A stretch of 64,000 nucleotides of DNA, taken from assembly GCA_024400835.1 (NCBI GenBank), contig JAKSMC010000002.1:1-64000 (forward strand). Reading direction: 5' to 3'. Shown piece after piece: positions 30,175 to 40,003 of this stretch. The notes under the pieces are model-generated. The model searched no databases. It worked only from the letters and a program-made list of their open reading frames with translations, and was not told the origin of the DNA. How positions within the stretch are numbered: the stretch's first letter is position 1; each line of letters opens with the position of its first letter. The stretch is from Bacteroidales bacterium (lineage in GTDB: Bacteria > Bacteroidota > Bacteroidia > Bacteroidales > WCHB1-69). The position numbers and the translations under genes were made by a program.

Positions 30175-31098
30175 TTAATAGATTCCTAAAAGTTTGCAGA
30201 TAAGGGCCATACGGACATACATACCGTTCTTGGCCTGGTTGAAGTACTGAGCGCGCGGGTCGCTGTCGACTTCGGGGCTGATTTCGTTCACACGTGGAAG
30301 TGGGTGAAGAATATAGGTATCTGGGCGAGCGTAGGTCATCTTTTCAGGATCCAAGATGAAACGGTCTTTCAAGCGGATATAATCTTCTTCGTTGAAGAAG
30401 CGTTCGCGCTGCACACGGGTCATGTACAGGAAATCGAGTTGGCCCATATAGGGTTCCATCTGGTCGACTTCCATAAACGGGATACCTTTTTTCTTGACGA
30501 CCTCTTCGCGGATATATTCCGGGACTCTCAGTTCTTCGGGAGAGATGAAGATGAACTTCACGCCTTCGTAGTTGCTGAGGAATTTGACGAGGGAGTGCAC
30601 GGTACGGCCGAACTTAAGGTCGCCGCAGAAGCCGTAGGTCTTGTTCTCAACGCCGCCACGGAGTCTTTCGATGGTCAGAATGTCGGTCAATGTCTGCGTC
30701 GGATGTTGGTGTCCGCCGTCGCCGGCATTGATGAGCGGCATTTTGATGTAGTGGCTGGCCATACGCGGTGCGCCCTCCTTAGGGTGACGCATAGCAGCGA
30801 TATCAGCATAGCATTCGATGGTACGCAGCGTATCGGCAATGCTCTCACCTTTTGCAGTGGAACTGGAGTTCGGTTCGGAAAAACCGATCACCTTGCCGCC
30901 TAAGCGCAGCATAGCAGCCTCGAAGCTGAAACGCGTACGTGTGCTTGGTTCATAAAAAAGAGTTGCCAAGATTTTACCTTCGCAACTCTTACTATACTTC
31001 TCCGGATCTGCAACAATCTGATGTGCCAAATCAAAGATTTCGCGAAATTCTTCACGTGTGAAATCCGACGGGTCTATTAAGCATCTGTTCTTTAACAA
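30175..31098 (-). CDS. pyrB: Aspartate carbamoyltransferase catalytic subunit
   Basis: 307 residues. First committed step of pyrimidine synthesis (carbamoyl phosphate + Asp). Carbamoyl-phosphate motif [21 protein letters not shown], and the aspartate-loop HPLPRVNEI are all present. The likely start is a TTG at 31098 ([12 protein letters not shown]), because an unusually strong AGGAGG lies 8 nt upstream and no ATG is available there. Promoter about 70 nt upstream, leaving a long leader that could carry regulation. Confidence 0.95.
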   Translation of the reverse strand: MLKNRCLIDPSDFTREEFREIFDLAHQIVADPEKYSKSCEGKILATLFYEPSTRTRFSFEAAMLRLGGKVIGFSEPNSSSTAKGESIADTLRTIECYADIAAMRHPKEGAPRMASHYIKMPLINAGDGGHQHPTQTLTDILTIERLRGGVENKTYGFCGDLKFGRTVHSLVKFLSNYEGVKFIFISPEELRVPEYIREEVVKKKGIPFMEVDQMEPYMGQLDFLYMTRVQRERFFNEEDYIRLKDRFILDPEKMTYARPDTYILHPLPRVNEISPEVDSDPRAQYFNQAKNGMYVRMALICKLLGIY

Positions 31099-31099
31099 A

Positions 31100-31113
31100 A
31101 TAAATCCTCCTAT
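31100..31113 (-). promoter_or_regulatory. Strong Shine-Dalgarno that fixes the pyrB TTG start
   Basis: TAGGAGGATTTATT on the minus strand, immediately upstream of the TTG. Strong SD sites are uncommon in this window. Confidence 0.6.
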
Positions 31114-31169
31114 ATTTATGTGGTTAATAATTATTCTCCGATATAAATTCTACTCCCGCAAAAAACATG

Positions 31170-31178
31170 GCAAAAATA
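31170..31178 (-). promoter_or_regulatory. -7 promoter box of pyrBI
   Basis: TATTTTTGC on the minus strand, 72 nt upstream of the pyrB start. Confidence 0.55.
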
Positions 31179-31267
31179 GGAAAAAAACTTTTTTCTCCTT
31201 TACCCTCAGAACATATTTTTTTTCAACAAAATGAGGTGTTTTTTAACAAGCCCCGGAAAGCATGCAA

Positions 31268-34200
31268 CTATCTGTTGACATTCAAAATGTTAGATTTCTC
31301 AAAGAAGAGCTTTTCAGGAACAATGAAACTACATGGCACACCGGAAAACTCTCCTTCGAGTTTTTCGTTACCGGACGCGCTTTTTACCAACTTATTATAG
31401 GCTCTTTTCTCCTTCGAGGAAGCAGTTAGATGTTGGAAGTCGAAGATATCCATCGTGTTGGCTGCAGTAAAAATGGCAGGCTCCGCCTTACCGGTAGCTG
31501 CATTCACGCGCTCCGCAAAAACCATCTGGCTGTTATCAACCTCAACTATCTTATGGATGACAAATGCATAACGGGAACCTTGCGCCAGCGCCTGTTTGCA
31601 CAACATTTTAAGCATCTGTTTCTCACTCAACTGATGGCTGCACGACAACTCGAGCACGCCGGGTCCCGGTTCGGCCGTTATGCTATTGTTGCGCAGTGCC
31701 AACCGCAAATGCCCGTTGGATAATTCCTGATGACCCGTAGTCATACGACTCGTCAGCAATGTGATCAGCTCTCCGTTCCGGATAACTTCATATTTACTCT
31801 CGGCCTTGATGCCGTCGGCATCAATATAGAAACTGCCGATGAGCGGCGTGTTTTCAAAGATTGTCTGCGTGTTCACCGCATTCACATCTATCGTACGATT
31901 AACGATACGTTTGTCTAACATTGCTTCCAACGAGGAAACAGGCAACGTTCCTCGACTGGATTTGATTTTCATCGGTGCAGACGAAGCCACAATGCTGGGT
32001 TCGTTTTCCACGAATGCCTCTGCGAACACCTGCGCCGCAGCCTCACCCACCAGCAAAACAGGTCCAGTGTAACATTCTACATCCATAGTCGAGACAAGTG
32101 CGGCTTCTTTCAAACGTGCCGCCATATCAGAAACATAAGGATAAAGTGCTGACGTCTCTGCTATTTCACGAAGATCACGGAAGAACAGCTCAGAACGGTC
32201 AGCCAAGACAGTTCCGTCATCAGCAACTGCTTCCGCAGAGAATGTGAAGCGTATCAAGGATAGCGGTTGCGCATACTGCACTCCGTCAGATGCTTTGAAA
32301 TAGGCATCGCCCCTGAACGCGTCAATAGCCACATACGAATCGGAAATATGCTTGTGCTTTGAAAACAGCAATGACAGTTCATTGGCCAGATTCTTCAACT
32401 GGCTAAAGTCCACATCTCCAAATGGGTTGTCAATATTAATATTAGTAACCCAAGCAGATGTTCTCTCATTTGGCAAATTCATGGCAACGGAATCTCCGAG
32501 GAGCTGCAGCAGCTGCACTTTCTCGGCCATTTGTCGCACGGCCTGCTTGTAAGCCCGGTCCGTCTGCGCATTCAAACTTCTACGTATATTATTATAATTG
32601 TTGTCAAAGGGAAATTCATGCGAAGAAGAAGTATTCAATCGGCCGCTATTTAAAACATTACCACCGACCAGCACCTGCGTTTCCGCATCACGCACCGGTT
32701 TTTCATAACAGTTCGTCAGGCTGCCGGCCGAGCTCTCCACATGATAGGCCATAGCATCGGTAGCTAAATAACTAATATAGTACGGCGGTTGTTCTTCTTG
32801 TGATTTCAGTTGGTCCACAGCTGCGTCCATTTCATCACTCATAGCCTGGAAAACGACTTCCGAGAAACTTTCTGTTTGCTCTTCTCTGCCGCCGTCATAG
32901 TCAAAGGTGCACAACGGAAGCGAAGACTGAGAATTTCTGATTTTCCGGGATTCCATCTGTCCGACCAACACCGGCATAGAACAGCAATGATATGGTATTC
33001 CATGGTAATCTCCTTGTGAGCAGTACGTCAAATTGCCGGCCGCGAGCACTTGCGACAACGCCGGCCAAGGCGCGGCAACAAATTCTATTCCGTGCACCAA
33101 TTCATCTGGGCGGCCGTCAGTGTAAACTTTCCAAGTCAACTGCGGACGAATCAGATTGTCCGCATCAAGTTCGGCAGCCAAAACCCAGTAACCGAAGTCA
33201 CAATGGCGCGCAGCAGCCTCTTTTTTCAACATAGCACGCAATTGTTCATCAGAGCGCGGAGCCATGGTGGTGACAAACAAGTTGGCGGGAACCGCTGAAG
33301 GCTGCATGCCAGGCAGCGCACGGCCGTGTCCGTTCGAAAAATGGAAATCGCGGCTATCGTCACAAGAATAAAAGGAATTGAGCAAATGTCCACCTTCTAC
33401 CAATTTGACACATTCAGCGGGAGTTCCTTCATCATCGTAGCGATAAGAGCCCGTCAAACGACAGTCTCCATACGTAACACGCGTCGGGTCGGATTCCACA
33501 TTGAAATCACCGGGCAGCAATTCCCATCCCAAGGGTCCGTCATAGCTCAACAAGAACGGCACCAAGGTGCTCTGCCAGAAAATGCCGGAAGCGGATTCTG
33601 AAAAAACCACAGGGCACAATGCCGCATCACCGCTTTTGGAATTCAGCACCGGTTGAAAGGTCTGTTCCATTTTCTGAACATCACGGGACAGATCTTCATC
33701 GGCCGGAAGTTCGCCAGGTATCTGCCTGTCATATTGCTTGGTATAGGGAACCAGAGTGCCGTCTTTGGTCTGTCCCACCAATTGGATTCGCAAACAGGTA
33801 TGGGCCGCATTTTCAGCCAAGGCCGCGCCATCGCTGCTGACGAAATAGCGTCTTGACTTGGTCACATTCAGCACTGCGCTGCATTGCAAGCCCAAATGCG
33901 GGGAGACGGCGCCAGAACATGTTTTCAACTTATTTTTCAGAACCTCGACAGGCAATTCCTCTTGAGGGAACGGAGGCTCATAATAGGCCATAGGCAAAGA
34001 ATGGACATAGTCGCCTGCTTCGTGCTTTACTGCCTGGATATCCGCATCGGCAGCCATTGCCTGGCGATACCGGACACGGGCCTCCTGATAGGCTGCAGAG
34101 GTTTCCCGAACCAGGATTTTACGTATGTTATTCTGGTTGTCGTCCAGCGGCAATCTGATAGATTTCGTGTATAGGCAAGCCTCGTCAGAGCCATCGCCAA

Positions 34201-34510
34201 GTACCGAATAGTTGTCCACGTGAGGGTTGCCGACTCTAATCTGGATGGTCAGCAGAGAATTCTGAAGATTGGATTCCCCAGTAACACTACCCATAGCCGC
34301 CGACAAATCCAGCTGCTCGGATTTTTCAACCCGGTAAGATAGGAAATAGACTTTGTCTTCTCCTTTGGGAAAGGAGTGGAAAAGGCTATCAACTTGAAGT
34401 CGGAGAATGTCCAGCAAACCATCTTCCGCTGCCGCAGATTGTGCCTGTCCCGCAACAGCGACGACAAAGCAAAGCAGGCAGAGCAGAATAAGATGTCTGA
34501 ACGATTTCAT
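31268..34510 (-). CDS. Secreted protein with two tandem, degenerate TldD/PmbA-like halves
   Basis: 1080 residues with a signal peptide (about 1-23, ending GQAQ). Residues about 45-520 and 590-1050 are two copies of one fold: each has a (Y)xxSYxxxxxxxxxxxxxAGS/MGS start, a D(D/N)NxxNIR(R/K)xL segment, and a C-terminal D(D/A)(E/D)G..AE..xVxxGxL motif like TldD/PmbA peptidases. The HExxxH zinc site of TldD is missing in both halves (SESASGIF and GEAAAQVF at the aligned places). So it is probably a non-catalytic or changed member in the periplasm. It follows purA by 2 nt. The TldD relation is my reading of motifs, not a search result. Confidence 0.7.
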   Translation of the reverse strand: MKSFRHLILLCLLCFVVAVAGQAQSAAAEDGLLDILRLQVDSLFHSFPKGEDKVYFLSYRVEKSEQLDLSAAMGSVTGESNLQNSLLTIQIRVGNPHVDNYSVLGDGSDEACLYTKSIRLPLDDNQNNIRKILVRETSAAYQEARVRYRQAMAADADIQAVKHEAGDYVHSLPMAYYEPPFPQEELPVEVLKNKLKTCSGAVSPHLGLQCSAVLNVTKSRRYFVSSDGAALAENAAHTCLRIQLVGQTKDGTLVPYTKQYDRQIPGELPADEDLSRDVQKMEQTFQPVLNSKSGDAALCPVVFSESASGIFWQSTLVPFLLSYDGPLGWELLPGDFNVESDPTRVTYGDCRLTGSYRYDDEGTPAECVKLVEGGHLLNSFYSCDDSRDFHFSNGHGRALPGMQPSAVPANLFVTTMAPRSDEQLRAMLKKEAAARHCDFGYWVLAAELDADNLIRPQLTWKVYTDGRPDELVHGIEFVAAPWPALSQVLAAGNLTYCSQGDYHGIPYHCCSMPVLVGQMESRKIRNSQSSLPLCTFDYDGGREEQTESFSEVVFQAMSDEMDAAVDQLKSQEEQPPYYISYLATDAMAYHVESSAGSLTNCYEKPVRDAETQVLVGGNVLNSGRLNTSSSHEFPFDNNYNNIRRSLNAQTDRAYKQAVRQMAEKVQLLQLLGDSVAMNLPNERTSAWVTNINIDNPFGDVDFSQLKNLANELSLLFSKHKHISDSYVAIDAFRGDAYFKASDGVQYAQPLSLIRFTFSAEAVADDGTVLADRSELFFRDLREIAETSALYPYVSDMAARLKEAALVSTMDVECYTGPVLLVGEAAAQVFAEAFVENEPSIVASSAPMKIKSSRGTLPVSSLEAMLDKRIVNRTIDVNAVNTQTIFENTPLIGSFYIDADGIKAESKYEVIRNGELITLLTSRMTTGHQELSNGHLRLALRNNSITAEPGPGVLELSCSHQLSEKQMLKMLCKQALAQGSRYAFVIHKIVEVDNSQMVFAERVNAATGKAEPAIFTAANTMDIFDFQHLTASSKEKRAYNKLVKSASGNEKLEGEFSGVPCSFIVPEKLFFEKSNILNVNR

Positions 34511-34512
34511 GA

Positions 34513-35784
34513 TTAGTATCTGAAGATGGTAGCATCGCGGTCAGGGCCCACAGAGACGATAGAGACCTTGGCCTTAGTTTCTTCTTCGATGAAACGGATA
34601 TAATCTTTAAAGACTTGAGGAAGTTCCTCATAGGTCTTACATTTGCTGATATCCTCTTTCCAGCCGGGGAGCGTGGTATAGACCGGTTCAACGACAGCAT
34701 CGGAAGCAGACGGGATGTGGTTGGTGAGTTCACCATCCACACGGTAAGCGGTACATACGTCAATAGTATCGAAGTCGGACATCACGTCGGCCTTAGTGAG
34801 GACGATATCGGTGACACCGTTAATCATGATGGCGTACTTGAGGGCCACGAGGTCGAGCCAGCCGCAGCGGCGCGGGCGTCCCGTGGTAGCGCCGAACTCA
34901 TTGCCAATCGTTCTCAGTTTCTCACCCGTGGCGTCAAACAGCTCCGTCGGGAACGGGCCGGCGCCCACGCGTGTGCAGTATGCTTTTACAATGCCGATGA
35001 CTTTACCGGCGAAATGCGGATCAAGGCCGAGGCCTGTGAATGCGCCTGCCGCAATCGTGTTGGAAGATGTCACAAAAGGATATGCGCCGAATTCCAAATC
35101 GAGCAACGTACCTTGGGCGCCTTCGGCCAGAACGGTTTTTTCCTGCTGCAGGTAATCGTAAAGTTCGTATTCGCTGTCGATAAAGGCAAACTTGCGCAAC
35201 GTGGCCAAAGAAGCCTTCCATTTCTTGTCCAACTCAGGCAGCAGCATGCTGTAATCGAAATGAAGTTGGTCCAAAATGGCCTTATGTTCGTTCAGCAGAT
35301 GCTGGTATTTTTCCTCGAAATTAGGAGAGAGAAGATCGCAGATGCGCATGCCCACGCGGGCGATTTTGTCCGTATAGGTCGGTCCGATGCCCTTCAGCGT
35401 GGAACCGATTTTGTTGTTGCCCTTTTGAGCTTCATAAGCAGCATCCAACAGTTTGTGCGTCGGCATTATCAGATGCGCTTTCTTGGAAATACAAAGATTG
35501 TCGGTCGGCGTAAGACCCATTTTGACCAATGCGTCGATTTCCTCTTCGAAGATAATCGGATCAATAACGACGCCATTGCCGATAATGTTCATTTTCTCTT
35601 TATGGAAAATACCAGAGGGAATAATGTGGAGCACGTGGCGTATACCATTGAATTCCAAAGAGTGACCTGCATTCGGGCCGCCTTGGAAACGGGCAATCAC
35701 ATCATACTTGGAGGTGAGAACGTCAACGACTTTTCCTTTTCCTTCATCACCCCATTGCAAACCGAGTAAAATATCAATCTTCAT
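34513..35784 (-). CDS. purA: Adenylosuccinate synthetase
   Basis: 423 residues. Makes adenylosuccinate from IMP, Asp and GTP. P-loop-like QWGDEGKGKVVD at the N-terminus, GPNAGHS, AEGAQGTLLDLEFGAYPFVTSSNT, and TTGRPRRCGWLD are present. Normal length. It heads a unit with the TldD-like gene 2 nt downstream. Confidence 0.97.
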   Translation of the reverse strand: MKIDILLGLQWGDEGKGKVVDVLTSKYDVIARFQGGPNAGHSLEFNGIRHVLHIIPSGIFHKEKMNIIGNGVVIDPIIFEEEIDALVKMGLTPTDNLCISKKAHLIMPTHKLLDAAYEAQKGNNKIGSTLKGIGPTYTDKIARVGMRICDLLSPNFEEKYQHLLNEHKAILDQLHFDYSMLLPELDKKWKASLATLRKFAFIDSEYELYDYLQQEKTVLAEGAQGTLLDLEFGAYPFVTSSNTIAAGAFTGLGLDPHFAGKVIGIVKAYCTRVGAGPFPTELFDATGEKLRTIGNEFGATTGRPRRCGWLDLVALKYAIMINGVTDIVLTKADVMSDFDTIDVCTAYRVDGELTNHIPSASDAVVEPVYTTLPGWKEDISKCKTYEELPQVFKDYIRFIEEETKAKVSIVSVGPDRDATIFRY

Positions 35785-35832
35785 ATTTTTTAGTAAATGT
35801 TTTTTTCAAAAAAATCTTTTTCGCAAAAGCGG

Positions 35833-35841
35833 GCAAAGATA
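35833..35841 (-). promoter_or_regulatory. -7 promoter box of purA
   Basis: TATCTTTGC on the minus strand, 49 nt upstream of the purA ATG. Confidence 0.65.
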
Positions 35842-35886
35842 CATAAATTTTCAGCGTTGGGCCATTAAAAAAATCTGTCGAATTCT

Positions 35887-37290
35887 TTATCGGAGTTCCA
35901 ACTTCACAACATTCTCAACATGCTGTGTATGTGGGAACATATCCACAGGCTGCACGGCCACGACCTTGTATTTCTCATTCAGCAGAGTGAGGTCGCGGGC
36001 CTGCGTCGCCGGGTTGCAACTGACATAAACGATGCGCGGCACCTCCAATTTCAGCAGCTGTTCGATGACATTGGGATGCATGCCGGCGCGTGGCGGGTCG
36101 GAAATTACCACGTCGGGTTTGCCGTGTTTCTTGATAAAGCTGTCCGTGAAAATCTTGGCCATATCACCGACCAGGAACTCCGTGTTTTCGATGTTGTTCT
36201 GTGCCGAATTGATCTTGGCATCAGCCACCGCGGTATCCACATATTCGATGCCCACCACTCGCTTGGCCTGGTGCGCCACGAAATTGGCAATGGTACCGGT
36301 GCCTGTGAACAGGTCATAGACGACGTCGTCGGGCTGGATGGCAGCAAACTCACGCGCCACCTTGTACAAATTGTAAGCCTGCTCGCTGTTGGTCTGATAG
36401 AATGATTTCGGACCGACTTTGAATTTCAAGCCTTCCATCTCTTCCATAATATAATCCTGGCCTTTGAAAAGATGGAACGGCAAGTCGAAAATGGCGTCGT
36501 TCATCTTTGTATTGATAACATAAACCAAAGAGGTAATTTCCGGGAAACGGTCGGCGATAGCCTGCAGGAAGCCCTTGGAGTCGTCGTTGAGCTCAGTGAT
36601 GACCACTACGAGCATAAGGTCGCCCGTGGAAGAAGTGCGAATGATGATGTTGCGCAACAAGCCCACTTGCTCACGGGGATTGTAGAAGTCGAGGTTGTGT
36701 TCCAACGCATAAGCACGACAGAAAAGTCGGATGTCGTTGCTCGGAGCGGCCTGCAGCCAGCAATGCTCGATGTCAAGGACTTTGTCGAACATACCCGGCA
36801 CGTGAAAACCTAAGCAACGCTGTTCGTAGAACTCGCCGTCTTCGTATCTCTTCAAATCCTCATACGAGAGCCATTTCATCGTGGAAAAGGTATATTCCAG
36901 TTTGTTACGATAGTAATACTGCTTTTCAGAGCCGATGATGGGCATCAGTTCCGGGAACTCGAACTTGCCGAGATGTCGGAAATTGTCTTCAACCTGTTTC
37001 TGTTTGAAAGCCAGTTGCTTGTCATACGAGAGCATCTGCCATTTGCAACCACCGCAGGTGCCGAAATGTCCGCACGGGGGGACCACACGGTCCGGCGACG
37101 GTGTGCGGATAGCCAGCAGGTTGGCCTCGGCATAGCCGTGTTTTCGTTTGTATATCTCCACATCGACGAAATCACCTGGCACGGCGTAAGGCACAAAGAT
37201 TGTCAAGCCGTCCAATTTGGCGACAGCCTTGCCCTCCGCTCCGGCGGAGATGATTTCCAGATTTTCTATGTTATATCGTTTAAAAGCCAT
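35887..37290 (-). CDS. rlmD: 23S rRNA (uracil-5-)-methyltransferase, RlmD/RumA family
   Basis: 467 residues. SAM-dependent m5U methyltransferase. N-terminal TRAM domain (about 1-65), an iron-sulfur cysteine cluster region (CGHFGTCGGCKW), SAM motif YDLFTGTGTIANF, DPPRAGMHP, and the catalytic cysteine in VYVSCNPATQARDL. The Fe-S cysteines separate it from TrmA. Whether it methylates U1939 or U747-type positions cannot be read. Located 51 nt after nadD in the same direction. Confidence 0.9.
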   Translation of the reverse strand: MAFKRYNIENLEIISAGAEGKAVAKLDGLTIFVPYAVPGDFVDVEIYKRKHGYAEANLLAIRTPSPDRVVPPCGHFGTCGGCKWQMLSYDKQLAFKQKQVEDNFRHLGKFEFPELMPIIGSEKQYYYRNKLEYTFSTMKWLSYEDLKRYEDGEFYEQRCLGFHVPGMFDKVLDIEHCWLQAAPSNDIRLFCRAYALEHNLDFYNPREQVGLLRNIIIRTSSTGDLMLVVVITELNDDSKGFLQAIADRFPEITSLVYVINTKMNDAIFDLPFHLFKGQDYIMEEMEGLKFKVGPKSFYQTNSEQAYNLYKVAREFAAIQPDDVVYDLFTGTGTIANFVAHQAKRVVGIEYVDTAVADAKINSAQNNIENTEFLVGDMAKIFTDSFIKKHGKPDVVISDPPRAGMHPNVIEQLLKLEVPRIVYVSCNPATQARDLTLLNEKYKVVAVQPVDMFPHTQHVENVVKLELR

Positions 37291-37300
37291 TCTTATTTAA

Positions 37301-37330
37301 CGGTTTAAAGTTTAAGGTTTAAAGTTTAAA
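37301..37330. repeat. 7-bp tandem repeat tract
   Basis: Units (A/G)GTTTAA repeated four times between nadD and the rlmD start. Confidence 0.75.
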
Positions 37331-37341
37331 AATGGATGATT

Positions 37342-37917
37342 CTATCTATAAAATCCCATTTCATCGAGATATTGGAAGACTTTGGGCGGGAGCATATAGC
37401 GCACTGACTTCTTCTGCTTGAGGCTTTCCCGAATCATCGTAGAGGAAAGTTCTATCTGCGGCGCATCGACAAAATGAATGCGGTTGCCGTTTTTGTACTC
37501 GCCGGCATCGTAACCCGGCCTCGGATAGACATAAAAATCATAGTTTTCCATAAGCCACTCGTAGTTCATCCACTTGTCGATAGTCTGTAGATTGTCCTCA
37601 CCCATGATGAGGCAGAACTCGCGCTTCGGATATTTCTCGGCCAAGTGCACTAACGTGTGGCACGTATAGGAAGGCTGCGGCAGGCCGAACTCCACATCGG
37701 AAGCCTTGAAACGGTCATCATCTTCGATTGCGAGATTCACCATATACAGCCGCTGGCGGTCGTCCAGCAAAGAGCTCTTCTTTTTCAGCGGGTTACATGG
37801 AGAAACCACGAACCATATTTCCTGAAGATCAGAATGTTCCAGCATATATTCGGCTATGATGAGATGCCCCACGTGGATGGGGTTGAACGAGCCGAAATAG
37901 AGACCTGTCTTGCGCAT
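37342..37917 (-). CDS. nadD: Nicotinate-nucleotide adenylyltransferase
   Basis: 191 residues. Adenylates nicotinate mononucleotide in NAD synthesis. GSFNPIHVGHL (nucleotide-binding HxGH) at the N-terminus and the SSTMIRESL motif (ISSTxxR type) at the C-terminus. The ATG at 37917 is the start; an in-frame codon at 38028 lies beyond the TACTTTTGC promoter. Confidence 0.95.
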   Translation of the reverse strand: MRKTGLYFGSFNPIHVGHLIIAEYMLEHSDLQEIWFVVSPCNPLKKKSSLLDDRQRLYMVNLAIEDDDRFKASDVEFGLPQPSYTCHTLVHLAEKYPKREFCLIMGEDNLQTIDKWMNYEWLMENYDFYVYPRPGYDAGEYKNGNRIHFVDAPQIELSSTMIRESLKQKKSVRYMLPPKVFQYLDEMGFYR

Positions 37918-37940
37918 TTTTACCTGTTTGAGAAAAGCGT

Positions 37941-37949
37941 GCAAAAGTA
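37941..37949 (-). promoter_or_regulatory. -7 promoter box of nadD
   Basis: TACTTTTGC on the minus strand, 24 nt upstream of the ATG. Confidence 0.7.
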
Positions 37950-38036
37950 CAAAAAATAGTGATAAGAAATCCGTGAACAGTGATCTGAGATACGTGTTGT
38001 GAAAGCTAAGATGAAAAGGCTGAAACACCGTGGACT

Positions 38037-39701
38037 TTAATTCCGCTTACCGTTTTTTGAATTCTCCAACTTCACCGGCCTGCTATTTACTGACCTGCAG
38101 ATCTCGTTATCAAAGCAGACGACGAAAGGCGCGTCGGGAATGTATTTCAAATGAGTGGAGAAACTCACGCAGCCACCCGCCGGAATCACAACGTGGTCAG
38201 GCATGGGACAGGTTATCGGGAAATAATGGTCCAACTTGTACAGCACATGCAAGGTGGTCACAAAGTCTGGATGGTTGAAGTCGAACGGAACACCGTAGTG
38301 GTTTTGCACTGTCAGGTCCAGATACATTGAATCCCCGGCCACACGATAGCGGTCCACATTGACCTCCAAACGGTTAGTCCCCTGGAAATGCTCGTACTTG
38401 CGACAATAGAAAGTAGTGTCTTCCCTGCATACGAGCTCTTTCTTGGGAATATCGAGCGTATCAATAAGGCGGCCGATGGCATATACCGTCTGGCCCTGCA
38501 AATCCTTGTCGAACTGCAGCAAGTCGAACTGCGTTTGGCGGCCGTACACAGAACTGAGGGGAGCAGCGTTCTCGCCCGTATAAAATCTATACAGTGCCGG
38601 TTCCTGGAAAGAACCGACAAACACGACAGGCGTATCGCCGCAATGTTGGTGGATGGCCTCCAAACGTTTCCTATCGCCCAGCAACCCGACCTTTTCAGAA
38701 GACAGCACGGGCAGAAACACTCTGGCAGCAAGCAGGAGCAGGGCGAACGGCAAGATGCCCCGACGAATCCACTTCTGCCAACTATCGTCACGCATAGAGA
38801 CAAACAGCATCACTACCAAAGGCACAGAAGCCGCCACCGTCCAGTGCGGTTCGGCATGGCCTTTGAACGTCATCATCCAGAAAAATAAGACGAAACCCGC
38901 AATAGTAAACAGGCAGGCCCGCAGAAAAAGGTTTTCCGTCTTCCTGTTTTTCCAGCAGAAATAGAGGGCCAGACAAAAGCATACCGGATTGAAAATCACC
39001 AACTGGTTGGGAATGAACTCCAAGGGAAATCGCAGTGAAAAGGCACTGTTACGGGCTACGAGATGGTACCTCAGACTTGGGAACTCGTTTTGAAACTGCC
39101 ACAGGATATGGGGCACAAACAGCGCTGCGGCGAGCAAGCCGGCCACCCAGATTTTAGGATCTTTTAACACTCGCCAGTTGGAAATCACCACGAAAGCCAC
39201 CACCAACACGGCCATATATTTGCTGTACAGCATGGCTGCCAAGGCAACGCCCATCAACAGGGCATTCGGCCAGGAGTTATTCGACAGATATTTTTTATAG
39301 AAAAAGAAAAACAGAGCCGTGAAGAAGAGCAGCGGTGCATCAGGCGTAGTGACAATTCCGTACACTGAAAACATAAAAAGCGAACCCGCAATGATGAAGA
39401 AATCCTTCACACCGCGACGAGTCCATTTCTCCTCAGGGAGCAAATTCCAAATGAGCCAGACCGTGCCTCCATGCAGCAGCACCGTCAGGAAACGGATGGA
39501 GAGATTTCCATCGAAAAGCAGGCTGCTAAAAAATGTTAACAGCGCCACCATCGGCGGATGGTCATAGTAGCCCCAGTCCAAAAACTGTCCATATAGCGCA
39601 TAGTAGGCCTCATCGGCATGCACAGTGGTGAACATTGCCACAAGCATGTCAAGCAACACCCACGCTGCCAATAAGATACAGAACAGTCTCTTCGGTTTCA
39701 T
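38037..39701 (-). CDS. Membrane glycosyltransferase, family GT39/ArnT-like
   Basis: 554 residues, polytopic (about ten hydrophobic helices in the first 370 residues) with a C-terminal soluble domain of about 160. The DEAYY motif in the first periplasmic loop (HADEAYYALYGQFLDWGYYDHPPMV) is the acidic catalytic site of lipid-linked-sugar transferases (PMT_2). It may move a sugar from a polyprenyl carrier to lipid A or protein; substrate unknown. The TAGTTTTGC promoter box lies 8 nt upstream of the ATG. Confidence 0.88.
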   Translation of the reverse strand: MKPKRLFCILLAAWVLLDMLVAMFTTVHADEAYYALYGQFLDWGYYDHPPMVALLTFFSSLLFDGNLSIRFLTVLLHGGTVWLIWNLLPEEKWTRRGVKDFFIIAGSLFMFSVYGIVTTPDAPLLFFTALFFFFYKKYLSNNSWPNALLMGVALAAMLYSKYMAVLVVAFVVISNWRVLKDPKIWVAGLLAAALFVPHILWQFQNEFPSLRYHLVARNSAFSLRFPLEFIPNQLVIFNPVCFCLALYFCWKNRKTENLFLRACLFTIAGFVLFFWMMTFKGHAEPHWTVAASVPLVVMLFVSMRDDSWQKWIRRGILPFALLLLAARVFLPVLSSEKVGLLGDRKRLEAIHQHCGDTPVVFVGSFQEPALYRFYTGENAAPLSSVYGRQTQFDLLQFDKDLQGQTVYAIGRLIDTLDIPKKELVCREDTTFYCRKYEHFQGTNRLEVNVDRYRVAGDSMYLDLTVQNHYGVPFDFNHPDFVTTLHVLYKLDHYFPITCPMPDHVVIPAGGCVSFSTHLKYIPDAPFVVCFDNEICRSVNSRPVKLENSKNGKRN

Positions 39702-39708
39702 AACGGCG

Positions 39709-39717
39709 GCAAAACTA
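39709..39717 (-). promoter_or_regulatory. -7 promoter box of the GT39 gene
   Basis: TAGTTTTGC on the minus strand, 8 nt before the ATG, implying a nearly leaderless transcript. Confidence 0.5.
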
Positions 39718-39726
39718 CATAAAAAA

Positions 39727-39757
39727 CATTGACTATTGACTTTGACATTGACTTTTC
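39727..39757. repeat. 7-bp tandem repeat tract
   Basis: Units ATTGACT, ATTGACT, TTGACAT, TGACTTT behind the GT39 promoter. Confidence 0.6.
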
Positions 39758-39805
39758 AGGGTGTCTCCCAAAATTCTCAATTTAACAATTAGTTATTAAG
39801 AAAAA

Positions 39806-39892
39806 CTAATCCTTCTTGTTGTAAACTGCCTTTTTAAGACAGCTGCAAATAATCAGCAGGTATAACAGCAAATACGCAATCTCTATACTCAT
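39806..39892 (-). CDS. Possible 28-residue membrane peptide
   Basis: ATG at 39892 to TAG at 39806 encodes a peptide with a hydrophobic core (IAYLLLYLLIICSCL) flanked by an acidic N-terminus (MSIE) and a lysine-rich tail (KKAVYNKKD). This fits a single-span small membrane protein with the positive-inside tail. No clear promoter or ribosome site is visible. It lies in a 302-bp gap otherwise holding only repeats. Speculative. Confidence 0.3.
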   Translation of the reverse strand: MSIEIAYLLLYLLIICSCLKKAVYNKKD

Positions 39893-40003
39893 TTTCTATG
39901 GCATTGTTAACCAGCATAACTATTTGTCGTGATAGCACTCGGCTAAGAATTTTATTACACTACAATCCGAACTTTATGGAAATGAGCGGAAATTTTTTCG
40001 CCC

